64,000 bases of DNA from JAAYJT01 sp037445555 (GCA_037445555.1 JBBIKG010000009.1:1-64000), one strand, 5' to 3'; shown: positions 36,617 through 45,877, counted from the first letter of the stretch. Notes: a model not told the origin generated them from the sequence alone. Made by a program: numbers and translations.

Positions 36617-38563
36617 CTAATCTAAAAGGTATTTTTCAAAGAAAAGCACCGTTGCCCATTGCTGAAATGAAGAGTTTTCCTTTTTTCTGAATCCATGTCC
36701 TTCGTCCTTTGCGAGCAGGTACCACACCTCCTGACCAGCCTGCTGCAACTGCCGTTTCATTTGTTCCGACTCAGATGCCGGCACACGCGGATCATTCAAA
36801 CCCTGCACAATGAATAAGGGTTTGGTGATTTTATCCACATGGTTAAGCGGTGAAATTTTCTCAAGGAATGCCCGCATGGCAGGATCGCGCTCATCGCCGT
36901 ATTCCACCCTCCTAAGGTCTTTGCGGTAATCTTCGGTGTTCTGAAGAAAGGTGACAAAGTTGCTGATGCCCACCACATCCACGCCGCACCGCAACCTGTC
37001 GCTGTAATGTACCATGGAGGCGAGCACCATGTATCCTCCATAGGATCCTCCCATCACAGCTACCCTGCTGGCATCCAGCTCTGGCTGCCTGGCAATCCAG
37101 TCAAGCAAAGCACCGATGTCCATCACCGACTCCTCTCGCAGGTACCCATTGTCGAGCTTTACGAAGGTTTTACCGTATCCGGTGGATCCGCGAACGTTCG
37201 GATCGATGACCGCAATTCCCATCTCATTAGTCAGGTAACTGCGAAAGGCGCTGAACGAGGGCACCGACTGTCCTTCGGGTCCTCCGTGAATATTGATTAC
37301 CACCGGGAATTTTTTCCCTTTTGCAGCCGGCTTATAGTAAAAAGCAGGAATCAATCTTGGCTTGCCATCAACCTTGTCGAAAGTTTCATATTGTATCAGC
37401 TCAGATGCGACAAATTTGGTGTTGTCAAGACCACCCACTTCACTGTATGTCCACTGTGTGAGAGTGTGCTTTTTTAAATCATATGTATAGATATCGCTTG
37501 GAGAGGAAGGGGAGTTTATGACGAGCGAAAAACTATTGCCGTCGGGATGAAAATCAGCCAACGAAATAAGACTTGTCGGCAATCCGGGCAGGGCGGCATA
37601 TCTACGAGTAGCCATGTTAAGCTTGTAAAGTCGGGTGATACCGTTCTCGTTGGTGGCGAAAATCATGGTTTTCCGCTTTTTATCGACTATCAAACCATTC
37701 ACGTCCCAGGGGATGCCGGCAGAGATTGAACTAGATTTTTTTGAGGCCAGGTCATAGTATCTTAGTGTGCTATATTCAGTACCCTCATCCGATGAATAGA
37801 AGATTCCCTTGCCATCTGCCGACCACACTCCGGCTCCATAGGCGATATCTTCATCCGAAGGGTTAACCTGACTGAGTTCTAATGTTTCGAGGTTGAGTAT
37901 GTGCACAAATGATTTATTCGCGGATATGTAATTCATCACCACTATAAATTTTCCATCCGGACTCCAGTCGCCCGGCGCCCATGAGCCCCCTTTGGCCAGG
38001 ATCAGCTTTGCCTCCTTGGGCTTTTCCATGGTTGAGAGATACAGGTCATAGTCGCGGCCGTTACGGCGGGTACTTACGTAAACAAATCTATTTCCGTCTT
38101 CTGACCATGAAGGGCCGGAGTTTTGTGTTCGCCCCCCGTCAGATAGCATTTCGTTGCTGCCTTTGCCCAGGTCGAACCAATAAAGCTGTCGGAATTCATT
38201 GCCACCCACATCTTTGGTAAACATGAACCCCTTGTAGTCCGGATTAGGACAGTAGGAAGCCCCACCCACAGGCTCCTTAAAAAAAGTGAGCTGTGTGCGG
38301 GCCCCGCCTGGCTTTTCGATAAAGTGAATCTGTGCCGTCTCGGCAAACCGGGTTGCCATCAGCATGCCTTTGCCGTCTGGCTTCCAGCTCAGGGCACCAG
38401 CGCCCCTAGCATTCTGATACTGATTCATCCGGTCTTTGAGTGCTTCCGGTATTTCGGGGATATTTTCCATCACCAGGTTGCCGATCTCTCTGCGCCCAGA
38501 TTGAGCGGAAAGAAGAAAGGGGGTGAAAAAAATAAATACAAATGCTACTGTTAATTTTTTCAT
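36617..38563 (-). CDS. Secreted S9 family prolyl-oligopeptidase-like peptidase
   Basis: 648 aa from the ATG at 38563, where a clean signal peptide (KLTVAFVFIFFTPFLLSAQ) begins. A seven-bladed beta-propeller with WSPDGK-type repeats occupies about 50-390. The alpha/beta-hydrolase domain has the nucleophile in GGSYGGYM near 507, the Asp in LNDPRVPA near 590 and the His in DEGHGF near 623. It resembles acylaminoacyl or dipeptidyl peptidases and should act on peptides in the periplasm. It has an unusually long upstream gap (677 bp). Confidence 0.93.
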   Translation of the reverse strand: MKKLTVAFVFIFFTPFLLSAQSGRREIGNLVMENIPEIPEALKDRMNQYQNARGAGALSWKPDGKGMLMATRFAETAQIHFIEKPGGARTQLTFFKEPVGGASYCPNPDYKGFMFTKDVGGNEFRQLYWFDLGKGSNEMLSDGGRTQNSGPSWSEDGNRFVYVSTRRNGRDYDLYLSTMEKPKEAKLILAKGGSWAPGDWSPDGKFIVVMNYISANKSFVHILNLETLELSQVNPSDEDIAYGAGVWSADGKGIFYSSDEGTEYSTLRYYDLASKKSSSISAGIPWDVNGLIVDKKRKTMIFATNENGITRLYKLNMATRRYAALPGLPTSLISLADFHPDGNSFSLVINSPSSPSDIYTYDLKKHTLTQWTYSEVGGLDNTKFVASELIQYETFDKVDGKPRLIPAFYYKPAAKGKKFPVVINIHGGPEGQSVPSFSAFRSYLTNEMGIAVIDPNVRGSTGYGKTFVKLDNGYLREESVMDIGALLDWIARQPELDASRVAVMGGSYGGYMVLASMVHYSDRLRCGVDVVGISNFVTFLQNTEDYRKDLRRVEYGDERDPAMRAFLEKISPLNHVDKITKPLFIVQGLNDPRVPASESEQMKRQLQQAGQEVWYLLAKDEGHGFRKKENSSFQQWATVLFFEKYLLD

Positions 38564-39240
38564 AATGAATGCTTTATGGTTCGACATAGAATTATATTGA
38601 TCGTCTTGACGCTATCCGCAGAGAGGGACTTCTGAGCTGAGTTTATATCCCCCAGCAAAATCTCGATGATTGACTATACCTTGATGTATGGCAAACCTCG
38701 TGATTGCTTTTTAACGATTATCCGTAGCTGTTGTTTTAAGTTCCCATTTTTCAATATTAAATATAAAGGTAATTCTCTTGCTGATCAGAAAGCTCTTTTC
38801 CGTCTGATCTTCTTAGAATCTTATTGTATAATTTTTCCGTGTTTGAACTGACAGCTATCTCCAATTTACTGATTGTTCCACTTGCTACCTGATCAAAATC
38901 GTCAATATTATGGATTTTCGGTCACACTATTCCTTTCTCAGAATAAACAGTCAGGCAATTAACTGAAAACAAGTCAACATATGTTATTTCATCTGTCTTG
39001 TTCTAATTTTTAATAATCCGGATCAAATCTTTAACATTTGAAATTCCTGCCGCTCAAAAATATTCAAATCGCTCATGCAATTTGCATTGCCGAATCATTA
39101 TTCCTGCAATAGACGGGCAGATTTCAATTATCCCTGAAAATCATTAATAGATTTTTCCGAATCATTAATGGAGTCCATTTAACAATCAATCGTGCGATAA
39201 TTTTTGTGTTCGTCGGCATCCTTCACTTACTGCCACCTTC
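38564..39240. other. 677-bp AT-rich gap without a gene
   Basis: No credible coding frame. It is upstream of the S9 peptidase and downstream of the nuclease gene. I see a perfect palindrome ATGCAA-T-TTGCAT (39075-39087), a minus-strand TATTTTTG box (39055-39062) and direct repeats AATCATTAAT. It may be a long leader or regulatory region, or a decayed gene. Confidence 0.4.
39139..39169. repeat. Direct repeat AATCATTAAT, two copies 21 bp apart
   Basis: Exact copies at 39139-39148 and 39160-39169, two helical turns apart. A partial third copy (AATCATTATT) lies at 39093-39102. The spacing is suggestive of a regulator site but could be chance in AT-rich DNA. Confidence 0.35.
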
Positions 39241-42108
39241 CTAATCTGAATTCCTGGTTCTGCGGTTACAAAGGCAGGCGTAGGAGCAATACCTGCAAAG
39301 GTCCGTATCGGTGGTTTGATTAAAAGACACTGCAGGGTCATAAATCTGACTGAGTATTGTCGTGATTACCTCCTGCGTCTTACTGAGAGGGTCTTCTGCA
39401 GGTGCATTCACTTTAAGGGTCTGTAGCCCGCGGTTCAGCTTCCTGAAAGAGATGATTCCCGCATTGGGCATAGGGGCGTTTTTTTCGCGGGCATAAAGCC
39501 AGCTGTAGACAAGCAGTTGCAGTGCCTTGTCTTTTTTGGGATCAGAGATAAGCCTTTCCCATTCGGTGATGGATAATGCCCCCTGAGCAACATCCCCGGT
39601 TTTGTAATCAATAATCCTGATTTCGTTGTTCAGGCTGTCAATGCGGTCGGCCTGGCCTTTAATCCGCACCCCGACAGGTGGTTTTCCTGTTTGATTGACA
39701 GGGATTTGTAACGCCGGTATATTCGGGAAGAAATACTCCAATTCATGTATGATCAGGTGTTGATTCTTCAGTGATAATTCGTTAATTTGTTGCTTTTCGA
39801 GAGCAATGAACCGCCGTATAAATCCCTGTGCTACCTTGAACATGAGATGATTTTTCCCAAACTCAAGATCGCCACCCTCATATGTGCTGACGAATGCCTC
39901 CTTTAACACGTCACGATATCTTGATTCCATGTCGGTGAACATCTCAGTAGTTAGGGGCTTGCCCTTGTATGGTTCATGGAGGGTTTTCAACGCATGATGT
40001 AGTGCTGTGCCAAACGTGGCAGCGTCCATCTCGTCGTTGGTTTCTGTCTCTTCTTCCACTCGCAGCAGATATGAGAAATAGAATTTCAAGGGGCACTGTA
40101 CCCATGTACTCAGCGCACTTGGCGAGAAGCCTGAAGCAGCCATACGGACCAGCTGTTCTAAAATCCTGTCATTCTTGGTGATACAGATCACCTCCGGTGA
40201 CTGGTTCAGTTCTATGCCCGGGTTAGCTACAGATGCATGAAAACGCATGGTTTTGTTTTCTGGCACGAGTTCATGTTCAATCTGCATCAAGTACCGGCTG
40301 CGTTCTCCTCCGCCCAGTTCACCGGCCAGGTTATTGTACAGAAAATGAATTGTGTCGGCACGGTGCAGCAGGCGGTAGAAATGGTATGCGCTCACTGATT
40401 CCTTGTCAAAATAGGTGGCAATGCCAAAGGCCTTACGGAATTCGTGGGTGATGAATGAGATTTCGTGCCTAGATTTGGGCAGAATCCCTTCATTCACACT
40501 CAGCATAATGATATTGGCGAAATCGAGCGTACGTGTTTCCAGCATACCCATAATCTGCAATCCCGCAAGCGGCTCCCCGGTAAAAGGTAACCTGACTGAA
40601 CCTGCCAAGTTGCTTAAGATCAACTGAACGCTTCTCAGATTGAGCTGGTTACCTGCTTTCTTAACAAGTGCTTGCAGTCGATTATTGATGAGCCAGAACT
40701 GATAGATATATTCAATGTCGGTTGTTGACTGGCTTTCTGAGAGTGCTTTTCTTAACATTGAAAGCAGGCGATCGGTCTGTCTGCATACATCAGCCGGTGT
40801 TGTCCAACCGGATAACAGTAACCTCAGTATTTCGATTGCGGCGGGATGCCCGGTCATCTGTTCCAGTTGTTCCAGACTTAGGAATACCCTGCCTGAAGCC
40901 ATGATTTTTTGGTCGATCCCTTCGAATGAAGGGGCATAGTGTTTGGCTGCCCGGATCACGTAAGGATGCCTGATCACCTGCAGCAGTTCCCTGAAGTAAA
41001 AATGGATGCCAGATATTTCATCCGTCGGCCTGTTCAGGGTTTTATTCCGTTCGGAGGCATGCAGATGCAGGATCAGCAAATGTTCGATCAAGGTGTATGC
41101 GGGCGTGAGAGAAAGTGGGTACCCCATGGTGATATTGAAAAGCTTTACATTGCCGGGTATGGCTTGCAGCATGGGTATCAACAGCCCTTCGTCGCATAGG
41201 ATAAGAGCGGTTTGCTCAAGTTGCTCGTCGGTCATACCGGCAAGCAACCTGCCGGCAAGTCTAGTCTGTCCTATGTTTCCTGATATGCCTGTATGATGGA
41301 TTTCCTTGGCTGATCCCCTGAGGTAATCCCCTGTCCACGGCAAGGGGTTTATGGATAGGCGATGTTTCAGGCTTCTCAGGTTATGACCTGCCTCGTATGC
41401 GGGATTGTCAAGATACCAGGAATCGGCATCAAAAAGCATCTCGACCTGACTGACAGACCGCATTCCGGTTATTATCATATTTTCGGTGGGCGAGAGAGCG
41501 TTAAATCCGGCAAAGACATACTTCTTCCAGTGCCTGATGTGAATAAGGGAAGAAATATTTGATGCGCAATACCTGAATGCCAGCCCGTTATATGCCTGAT
41601 ATGTTGACAGGAGGTTGTTAGTGAACCGCTCGTAGATATCAGAGAGCGACTGGTAAAAAGCAAGGTATTGTTTTTGTCTTTCACTGAGTTGTGCCCCAAG
41701 GTTCCAGCTGTCGATGGCCTTGGTCTCGGACAGATTGGCAAACAGCGCACGGGCATCCACCAGGTGCATATCAACCTCTTCGAAATCATTTAATAAAATC
41801 TGCCCCCATTTGATAAACTCTTCGAACGGGCGGGCCTCAGCCACATGCACATGGCAATATTCTTCGTAGAGTTGCCAGATCAGCCACAGTGGGTCAGCAT
41901 TTCTTAACCCCGTTATCTCAAACACAAAATCTTCAATTGAAAAAATGCCAGGCATGATGACAGGTTTCTGGAGATACCGGGCGAGATATTTCTTAAAAAA
42001 AGTACCTGAACGCCTGCTTGGGAAAATGAGGCAGACGTCGTGAAGTCGTTCGTGATGGCGCTCAAGCAAATGACTTGCTACCCGGTCGAGAAACGGAAGA
42101 TGGGTCAT
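39241..42108 (-). CDS. AddB-like PD-(D/E)XK nuclease with probable 4Fe-4S cluster
   Basis: 955 aa from the ATG at 42108 (21 bp after the upstream stop). It lacks a Walker A motif but keeps the inactive-helicase AddB pattern (VCLIFPSRRSGTFFKKYL at the N-terminus). The C-terminal RecB-type nuclease has GQADRID near 820 and IIDYKTG near 834, the PD-(D/E)XK residues. Cysteines in TWVQCPLKFYF (near 671) and CRYCSYACLC (near 939) match the AddB iron-sulfur staple. It should act with an AddA helicase-nuclease in double-strand break repair, but no addA is in the window. It ends the operon containing the RapZ-fused kinase. Confidence 0.85.
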   Translation of the reverse strand: MTHLPFLDRVASHLLERHHERLHDVCLIFPSRRSGTFFKKYLARYLQKPVIMPGIFSIEDFVFEITGLRNADPLWLIWQLYEEYCHVHVAEARPFEEFIKWGQILLNDFEEVDMHLVDARALFANLSETKAIDSWNLGAQLSERQKQYLAFYQSLSDIYERFTNNLLSTYQAYNGLAFRYCASNISSLIHIRHWKKYVFAGFNALSPTENMIITGMRSVSQVEMLFDADSWYLDNPAYEAGHNLRSLKHRLSINPLPWTGDYLRGSAKEIHHTGISGNIGQTRLAGRLLAGMTDEQLEQTALILCDEGLLIPMLQAIPGNVKLFNITMGYPLSLTPAYTLIEHLLILHLHASERNKTLNRPTDEISGIHFYFRELLQVIRHPYVIRAAKHYAPSFEGIDQKIMASGRVFLSLEQLEQMTGHPAAIEILRLLLSGWTTPADVCRQTDRLLSMLRKALSESQSTTDIEYIYQFWLINNRLQALVKKAGNQLNLRSVQLILSNLAGSVRLPFTGEPLAGLQIMGMLETRTLDFANIIMLSVNEGILPKSRHEISFITHEFRKAFGIATYFDKESVSAYHFYRLLHRADTIHFLYNNLAGELGGGERSRYLMQIEHELVPENKTMRFHASVANPGIELNQSPEVICITKNDRILEQLVRMAASGFSPSALSTWVQCPLKFYFSYLLRVEEETETNDEMDAATFGTALHHALKTLHEPYKGKPLTTEMFTDMESRYRDVLKEAFVSTYEGGDLEFGKNHLMFKVAQGFIRRFIALEKQQINELSLKNQHLIIHELEYFFPNIPALQIPVNQTGKPPVGVRIKGQADRIDSLNNEIRIIDYKTGDVAQGALSITEWERLISDPKKDKALQLLVYSWLYAREKNAPMPNAGIISFRKLNRGLQTLKVNAPAEDPLSKTQEVITTILSQIYDPAVSFNQTTDTDLCRYCSYACLCNRRTRNSD

Positions 42109-42128
42109 ATAGGACAAATATCGGCAAA

Positions 42129-42830
42129 TCAATGAAAATCCGAAGCTTTTTTCAAACTTTCGGGCTTCCCGGCATCAATCCAATCGGCTGCGGGGTGTTC
42201 ATATGCCAGGATTTTGCTGCTGGCACAGGCAGCCACAAGCACATCCACAATTGAGAATGTTTGCGCAGGCGGCATGTATTCAAATATGTGTGGACTCAGG
42301 GCGTACACCCCACTAAATGCAAAGGAAGTGACCTCCTGCTTTTGGTCTATGATTTCAGGTGTATACCGGCCAAGGAGTTTGCGCTCCCAGTCAAATGCCA
42401 ATGGCCGTGACGTTTGCCGCCGGCTAACCGCAACCGTGGCCAGTGCACCTGACTGAACGTGCTGAGCATACAATTTATCGAGCGGGATTCGGGATAGCAC
42501 ATCGCAATTATGCACCATGAATGATTCACCTCTGTCAAGAAACCACCTTGCATGCCTGATGGCTCCTCCGCTGTCGAGCAGGAGTTCTGTTTCGTCCGAA
42601 AAAGTTATTTGCCCAGGGAATTTCAGCGAGGATTGAAGGTATTGGCGAAGCATTTCCGCCTTGTGATGCAGGTTTACTATCACTTCATCAAACCCGGAAA
42701 GACGCAGTCGTTCTATTACATGATCAATCAGTGGACGCCCGTTTACCTCCACAAGTGCTTTGGGCACAACGTCGGTCAGCGGCCTAAGGCGGGTTCCCAG
42801 CCCTGCCGCCAAAATCATTGCTCTGGGCAT
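42129..42830 (-). CDS. Sugar-1-phosphate nucleotidyltransferase, MurU-like
   Basis: 233 aa from the ATG at 42830, two bases after the upstream stop; an earlier start would overlap the preceding gene by 85 bp. NTP-transferase motifs: ILAAGLGTRLRPLTDVVPKAL, LLLDSGGAIRHA and the metal-binding HNCDV. Length and context fit MurU (N-acetylmuramate-1-phosphate uridylyltransferase), which makes UDP-MurNAc after AmgK in cell-wall recycling. An AmgK-like kinase is encoded three genes upstream in the same operon. Mannose-1-P guanylyltransferase-like activity is the alternative. Confidence 0.85.
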   Translation of the reverse strand: MPRAMILAAGLGTRLRPLTDVVPKALVEVNGRPLIDHVIERLRLSGFDEVIVNLHHKAEMLRQYLQSSLKFPGQITFSDETELLLDSGGAIRHARWFLDRGESFMVHNCDVLSRIPLDKLYAQHVQSGALATVAVSRRQTSRPLAFDWERKLLGRYTPEIIDQKQEVTSFAFSGVYALSPHIFEYMPPAQTFSIVDVLVAACASSKILAYEHPAADWIDAGKPESLKKASDFH

Positions 42831-42832
42831 GA

Positions 42833-43201
42833 TCAGGACTTGTTTTTCAGTTGTTTGAAATATCTGGCTGTCAATACTTTCAACATTTCGCGGCGGATGA
42901 CAAGATCCGCCAGACACAGGTGAGGGTCAGGGCTGTGCCTTAAACATTCATCCACCATTCCGGGCTTGAGATCGATCTGATAGAACAATGAAAACAACGT
43001 GCCGGAGTTGTTCTGCAACAGAAGTTTGACGGCATCGCCGAGCTGAACCATTAGCTCATGATACGCCCCGGATGTATGTCCCGAAAAAGTTATTTCAATA
43101 CCAAACATGGCGAAATCCTTCGCGATCTGCTTTGCAGTGAGGTGAACCACTTCGGTGTTGTCCTGGTATTTCTCGACCGACAGATCCGGGAGCTCTTTCA
43201 T
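42833..43201 (-). CDS. 122-aa conserved-looking protein of unknown function
   Basis: I do not recognise the family. It is a soluble, mixed alpha/beta-looking protein with HLTAKQIAKDFAMFGIEITFSGHTS near the N-terminus and a basic C-terminal helix (VLTARYFKQLKNKS). Its ATG at 43201 directly abuts the TAA of the microprotein, and its stop is two bases from the MurU-like ATG. Tight packing in the kinase operon suggests a role with amino-sugar salvage or its control. Confidence 0.75.
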   Translation of the reverse strand: MKELPDLSVEKYQDNTEVVHLTAKQIAKDFAMFGIEITFSGHTSGAYHELMVQLGDAVKLLLQNNSGTLFSLFYQIDLKPGMVDECLRHSPDPHLCLADLVIRREMLKVLTARYFKQLKNKS

Positions 43202-43333
43202 TTAACTCTTTTTCGTTTTTTCGGGTTTGCAGAGTACGTCCGCCTTTGGGGCTGTCAGGCTGCATTTGGCGCAGGTAAACTTACCTTTCTTCGGCGTGGC
43301 GTACTTTTTCTTTTCACATGCTTTCTTACTCAC
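43202..43333 (-). CDS. 43-aa four-cysteine microprotein (zinc-ribbon-like)
   Basis: A GTG at 43333 starts a 43-codon frame ending in TAA at 43202. It is Lys-rich (12 Lys in 43) with cysteines at 6, 21, 24 and 35 (C-x14-C-x2-C-x10-C; core FTCAKCSL), which could bind one zinc. The GTG overlaps the stop of the RapZ-fused kinase gene (GTGA), and its TAA is directly followed by the ATG of the next gene, so translation is coupled on both sides. That phasing argues against chance. It could bind nucleic acid or act as an adaptor. Confidence 0.72.
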   Translation of the reverse strand: MSKKACEKKKYATPKKGKFTCAKCSLTAPKADVLCKPEKTKKS

Positions 43334-44766
43334 TGTCCCTTACTTAACTCCTGGTGTTTCACAACAACACGAACCCCCGGCTGGTTGTTCAGCCACATCG
43401 CTATAGCTTCGGCACAATACACCGAACGATGTCTACCTCCTGTGCATCCGAAATTTAGCTGCAAATGCGAATAGCCCTTTTGGTGATAACTTTTTAAAGC
43501 CTGAAGCAAGATCAATTTCACAGAATCTAAAAATGAGCTGGTTTCGGGTTGGGTTTCAAGGTAGTCCGCCACATCCGTATCCCGGCCTGTCAGAGCTTTA
43601 TATTCTTCAAGAAGGCCAGGATTGGGCAACAGACGGCAGTCGAAAACAAAACCGCCTCCGTTGCCACTAGCATCATAGGGAATACCACGCCGATACGAAA
43701 AGCTATTCAGTTCGATAGTCAATCCCTGAACTTCAGTTTGGGTTCCGCTCATATCTTGATAGGTTATATCAGTTATAATACGTTTAATTTCAGGAAGTTG
43801 GCTCATAAGCCTCTTTTGAGCGAGCAGCCAACTGATGTTAGGCTTGAGATTATTGATGCTCTCAAGAAAATGGGGTTTGCGCTCAAACCAACCCCTGTAA
43901 CCATAGGCTCCCATCACCTGAAGTTGCCTGAGCAGAACAAACACCGGCAACTGGCTGTGGAGTTTGTTTTTATCGTAACCCAGTTTTTCTTCAATGATTG
44001 CGGCATAATTGTCAAAGAGTTCAGCCCGCAGGTTTTGACTGAGCTGAGCACTCACTTGGTAGAGTAGCGAAACGATATCATAAAGCAACGGGCCACGACG
44101 CCCTCCCTGGTAATCAATAAAAAGGAACTGACCGGCTTGTATCATGACATTTCTTGCCTGAAAATCCCGGTACATAAAACCTACCGGAGTGTCCTGTGTG
44201 GCGAATTTTATGAGGGTTTCAAAGTCGTTTTCAAGGGCGCCTTCTTCGAAATAGATGGATGAGGGCTTTAGAAAGCAATACTTAAAATAATTCATATCCC
44301 ACATCATGCCATGCCGGTCGAACTCGGGAATGGGAAGCTTGTTAAAGTCAAGGCCAATGGCTCCATCAATCTGAAAGCGGGATAATTGCCTGATCGCTTC
44401 GTAATACTGTGCAGCGATATCGCTTTCACTGCGATTATTTGGTTTTGATGTGAGCGAGCTGAATAACGATTGGTCTCCGGCATCCTGTAGCAGGCATACT
44501 CCGTGTTGGGGATCATTGGCTATGAGAGCTGGAACCGGTAAACGCCTGTCCATAAAATGCCTGGTCAGAAATATAAAAGCCTGGTGGTCCCGGTGGTCGG
44601 GGTTTATGGAGCCGATCACGGATTGCCCTTGCCCCAACATCCGGTAATACCTCCGCTGCGAACCCGATTGTGCCAATGGGCTGACCGCACTGGGTTCATA
44701 TCCGAAAGTTCGGGTAAATAACAGGAGTAAATGGTTACTGTAGGTATGAGCGTCTTTGGGAGGCAT
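43330..44766 (-). CDS. AmgK-like amino-sugar kinase fused to a RapZ C-terminal domain
   Basis: 478 aa from the ATG at 44766. Residues 1-330 are an aminoglycoside-phosphotransferase/AmgK-type kinase: MYRDFQARNVM near 199-208 with catalytic Asp201 and Asn206 (the usual His is Tyr199), and FIDYQGGRRGP near 216-225 for metal binding. Residues 349-470 match the RapZ (YvcJ) C-terminal domain: SFSYRRGIPYDASG, FDCRLLPNPG and GCTGGRHRSVYCAEAIA. The RapZ P-loop ATPase domain is absent. AmgK phosphorylates MurNAc/GlcNAc at C1; RapZ C-domain in E. coli senses glucosamine-6-phosphate. The fusion therefore suggests a kinase regulated by an amino-sugar metabolite. A MurU-like gene follows in the operon. Confidence 0.88.
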   Translation of the reverse strand: MPPKDAHTYSNHLLLLFTRTFGYEPSAVSPLAQSGSQRRYYRMLGQGQSVIGSINPDHRDHQAFIFLTRHFMDRRLPVPALIANDPQHGVCLLQDAGDQSLFSSLTSKPNNRSESDIAAQYYEAIRQLSRFQIDGAIGLDFNKLPIPEFDRHGMMWDMNYFKYCFLKPSSIYFEEGALENDFETLIKFATQDTPVGFMYRDFQARNVMIQAGQFLFIDYQGGRRGPLLYDIVSLLYQVSAQLSQNLRAELFDNYAAIIEEKLGYDKNKLHSQLPVFVLLRQLQVMGAYGYRGWFERKPHFLESINNLKPNISWLLAQKRLMSQLPEIKRIITDITYQDMSGTQTEVQGLTIELNSFSYRRGIPYDASGNGGGFVFDCRLLPNPGLLEEYKALTGRDTDVADYLETQPETSSFLDSVKLILLQALKSYHQKGYSHLQLNFGCTGGRHRSVYCAEAIAMWLNNQPGVRVVVKHQELSKGQ

Positions 44767-44791
44767 CTTGCAAGCATACAATTATATTCTT

Positions 44792-44799
44792 CAAAGGTA
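44792..44799 (-). promoter_or_regulatory. -7 box (TACCTTTG) of kinase operon
   Basis: CAAAGGTA on the plus strand is TACCTTTG on the coding strand, 26 bp upstream of the ATG at 44766. No TTG at the -33 position. Confidence 0.5.
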
Positions 44800-44949
44800 G
44801 AAAATCAGCCCGTGACATCTGATTTATTTGCCGTGGTGTCAAATAAATTTTAGAAATGAGCCACATTTTCGAAAAAAACGTTGTAAGTGTTAGGTAATGT
44901 AGAGAAATGCACTACCTTTACGCCGTTTTTAATTTAATTTTTTCCGTTT

Positions 44950-45252
44950 ATGAACATTTATGTAGGAAACGTTGATTTCAAAGCATCAGAAGATCAACTT
45001 TCAAAATTGTTCGCCGAGTATGGCGAAGTGACCTCAGTTAAAATCATCAGCGACAAGCTTACGGGCAGAAGCAAAGGATATGCTTTTGTCGAAATGGCTA
45101 ACGATGATGAAGGTAATGCAGCCGTCAAGGCTTTAAATGGTTATGCGCTGAACAATCGCCCCATGGCAGTTTCGGTTGCCAGGCCACGCGAAGAAAATCG
45201 TACCTTCAACAAGGGTAGGGAAGAGAACAGGGGATTTAACAGAAGATACTAA
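44950..45252 (+). CDS. RNA-binding protein with one RRM
   Basis: 100 aa. A single RNA recognition motif fills residues 1-80: RNP2 (IYVGNV) at the N-terminus and RNP1 (KGYAFVEM) near 41-48. The C-terminus is Arg/Asn/Gly-rich (REENRTFNKGREENRGFNRRY), as in small Bacteroidota RRM proteins thought to act as RNA chaperones or post-transcriptional regulators in this phylum. It has its own strong terminator. Confidence 0.95.
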   Translation: MNIYVGNVDFKASEDQLSKLFAEYGEVTSVKIISDKLTGRSKGYAFVEMANDDEGNAAVKALNGYALNNRPMAVSVARPREENRTFNKGREENRGFNRRY

Positions 45253-45297
45253 TCACCGGCACAGTACGGTAAAGTTTCCAGCCAATCCTAACCACAT

Positions 45298-45327
45298 AAG
45301 CCGGCCTCTCAGCCGGCTTGTTTTTTT
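45298..45327 (+). terminator. Rho-independent terminator of RRM protein gene
   Basis: Stem AAGCCGGC/GCCGGCTT, 6-nt loop, then G and seven T. Confidence 0.92.
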
Positions 45328-45373
45328 GTATCTTCGTTATCTCTAACAATGAACAGATTTAATTCTTTATACC

Positions 45374-45877
45374 ATGGAAACACAATCAGCACTCGATATT
45401 CTTAAAACAGCCATTCTGCTCGAAAAGCGGGGAAAATCATTCTACGAAACTGTTGCCGGCACAACACCCGATGCGGATGTGAAGCGTATCTTTGAAATCA
45501 TGGCAGGCGAGGAACAGTCGCATATCGACTTTTTATCTCTTCACTATTTGTCGTTCGAAAGAACTGGCGGTTTCGACAAGTCTGCAGGCATTCCGAAAGC
45601 CGACGAAAGCATCGCCAACCTGGTACTGAACCCGGAGATCAGCAAACGCGTTTCTGCGGCAGGCTTTGAGGCGGCAGCCATCTCGGCGGCCATCGACATG
45701 GAAAACCGTGCCATTGCAGTATATTCAAAACGGGCTCTCGATTCAACAGACGTAGCCGAAAGCAAGCTATATTCCTTTCTTGCCGACTGGGAAAAGGATC
45801 ATCTCAGGATTCTGCACAAACTCAACGAAGAGCTTAAGGAAAAAATCTGGAACGAGAACCAGTTCTGGCCGTTCTAA
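45374..45877 (+). CDS. Ferritin-like (rubrerythrin-family) diiron protein
   Basis: 167 aa, four-helix bundle. Likely metal ligands: Glu in EKRGKSFYE (two Glu near 18-25), E-E-x-x-H in AGEEQSHIDF near 50-54, Glu in MENRA near 111 and E-x-D-H in WEKDHLRIL near 140. No C-terminal rubredoxin (CxxC) domain is present. The protein probably stores iron or removes peroxide. Its stop overlaps the convergent GNAT stop by 4 bp. Confidence 0.85.
   Translation: METQSALDILKTAILLEKRGKSFYETVAGTTPDADVKRIFEIMAGEEQSHIDFLSLHYLSFERTGGFDKSAGIPKADESIANLVLNPEISKRVSAAGFEAAAISAAIDMENRAIAVYSKRALDSTDVAESKLYSFLADWEKDHLRILHKLNEELKEKIWNENQFWPF

Noticed and set aside
43251..43260. GGGGCTGTCA-like string resembling the end of the 133-bp element
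   Set aside because: It is within the microprotein frame and has no inverted partner nearby.
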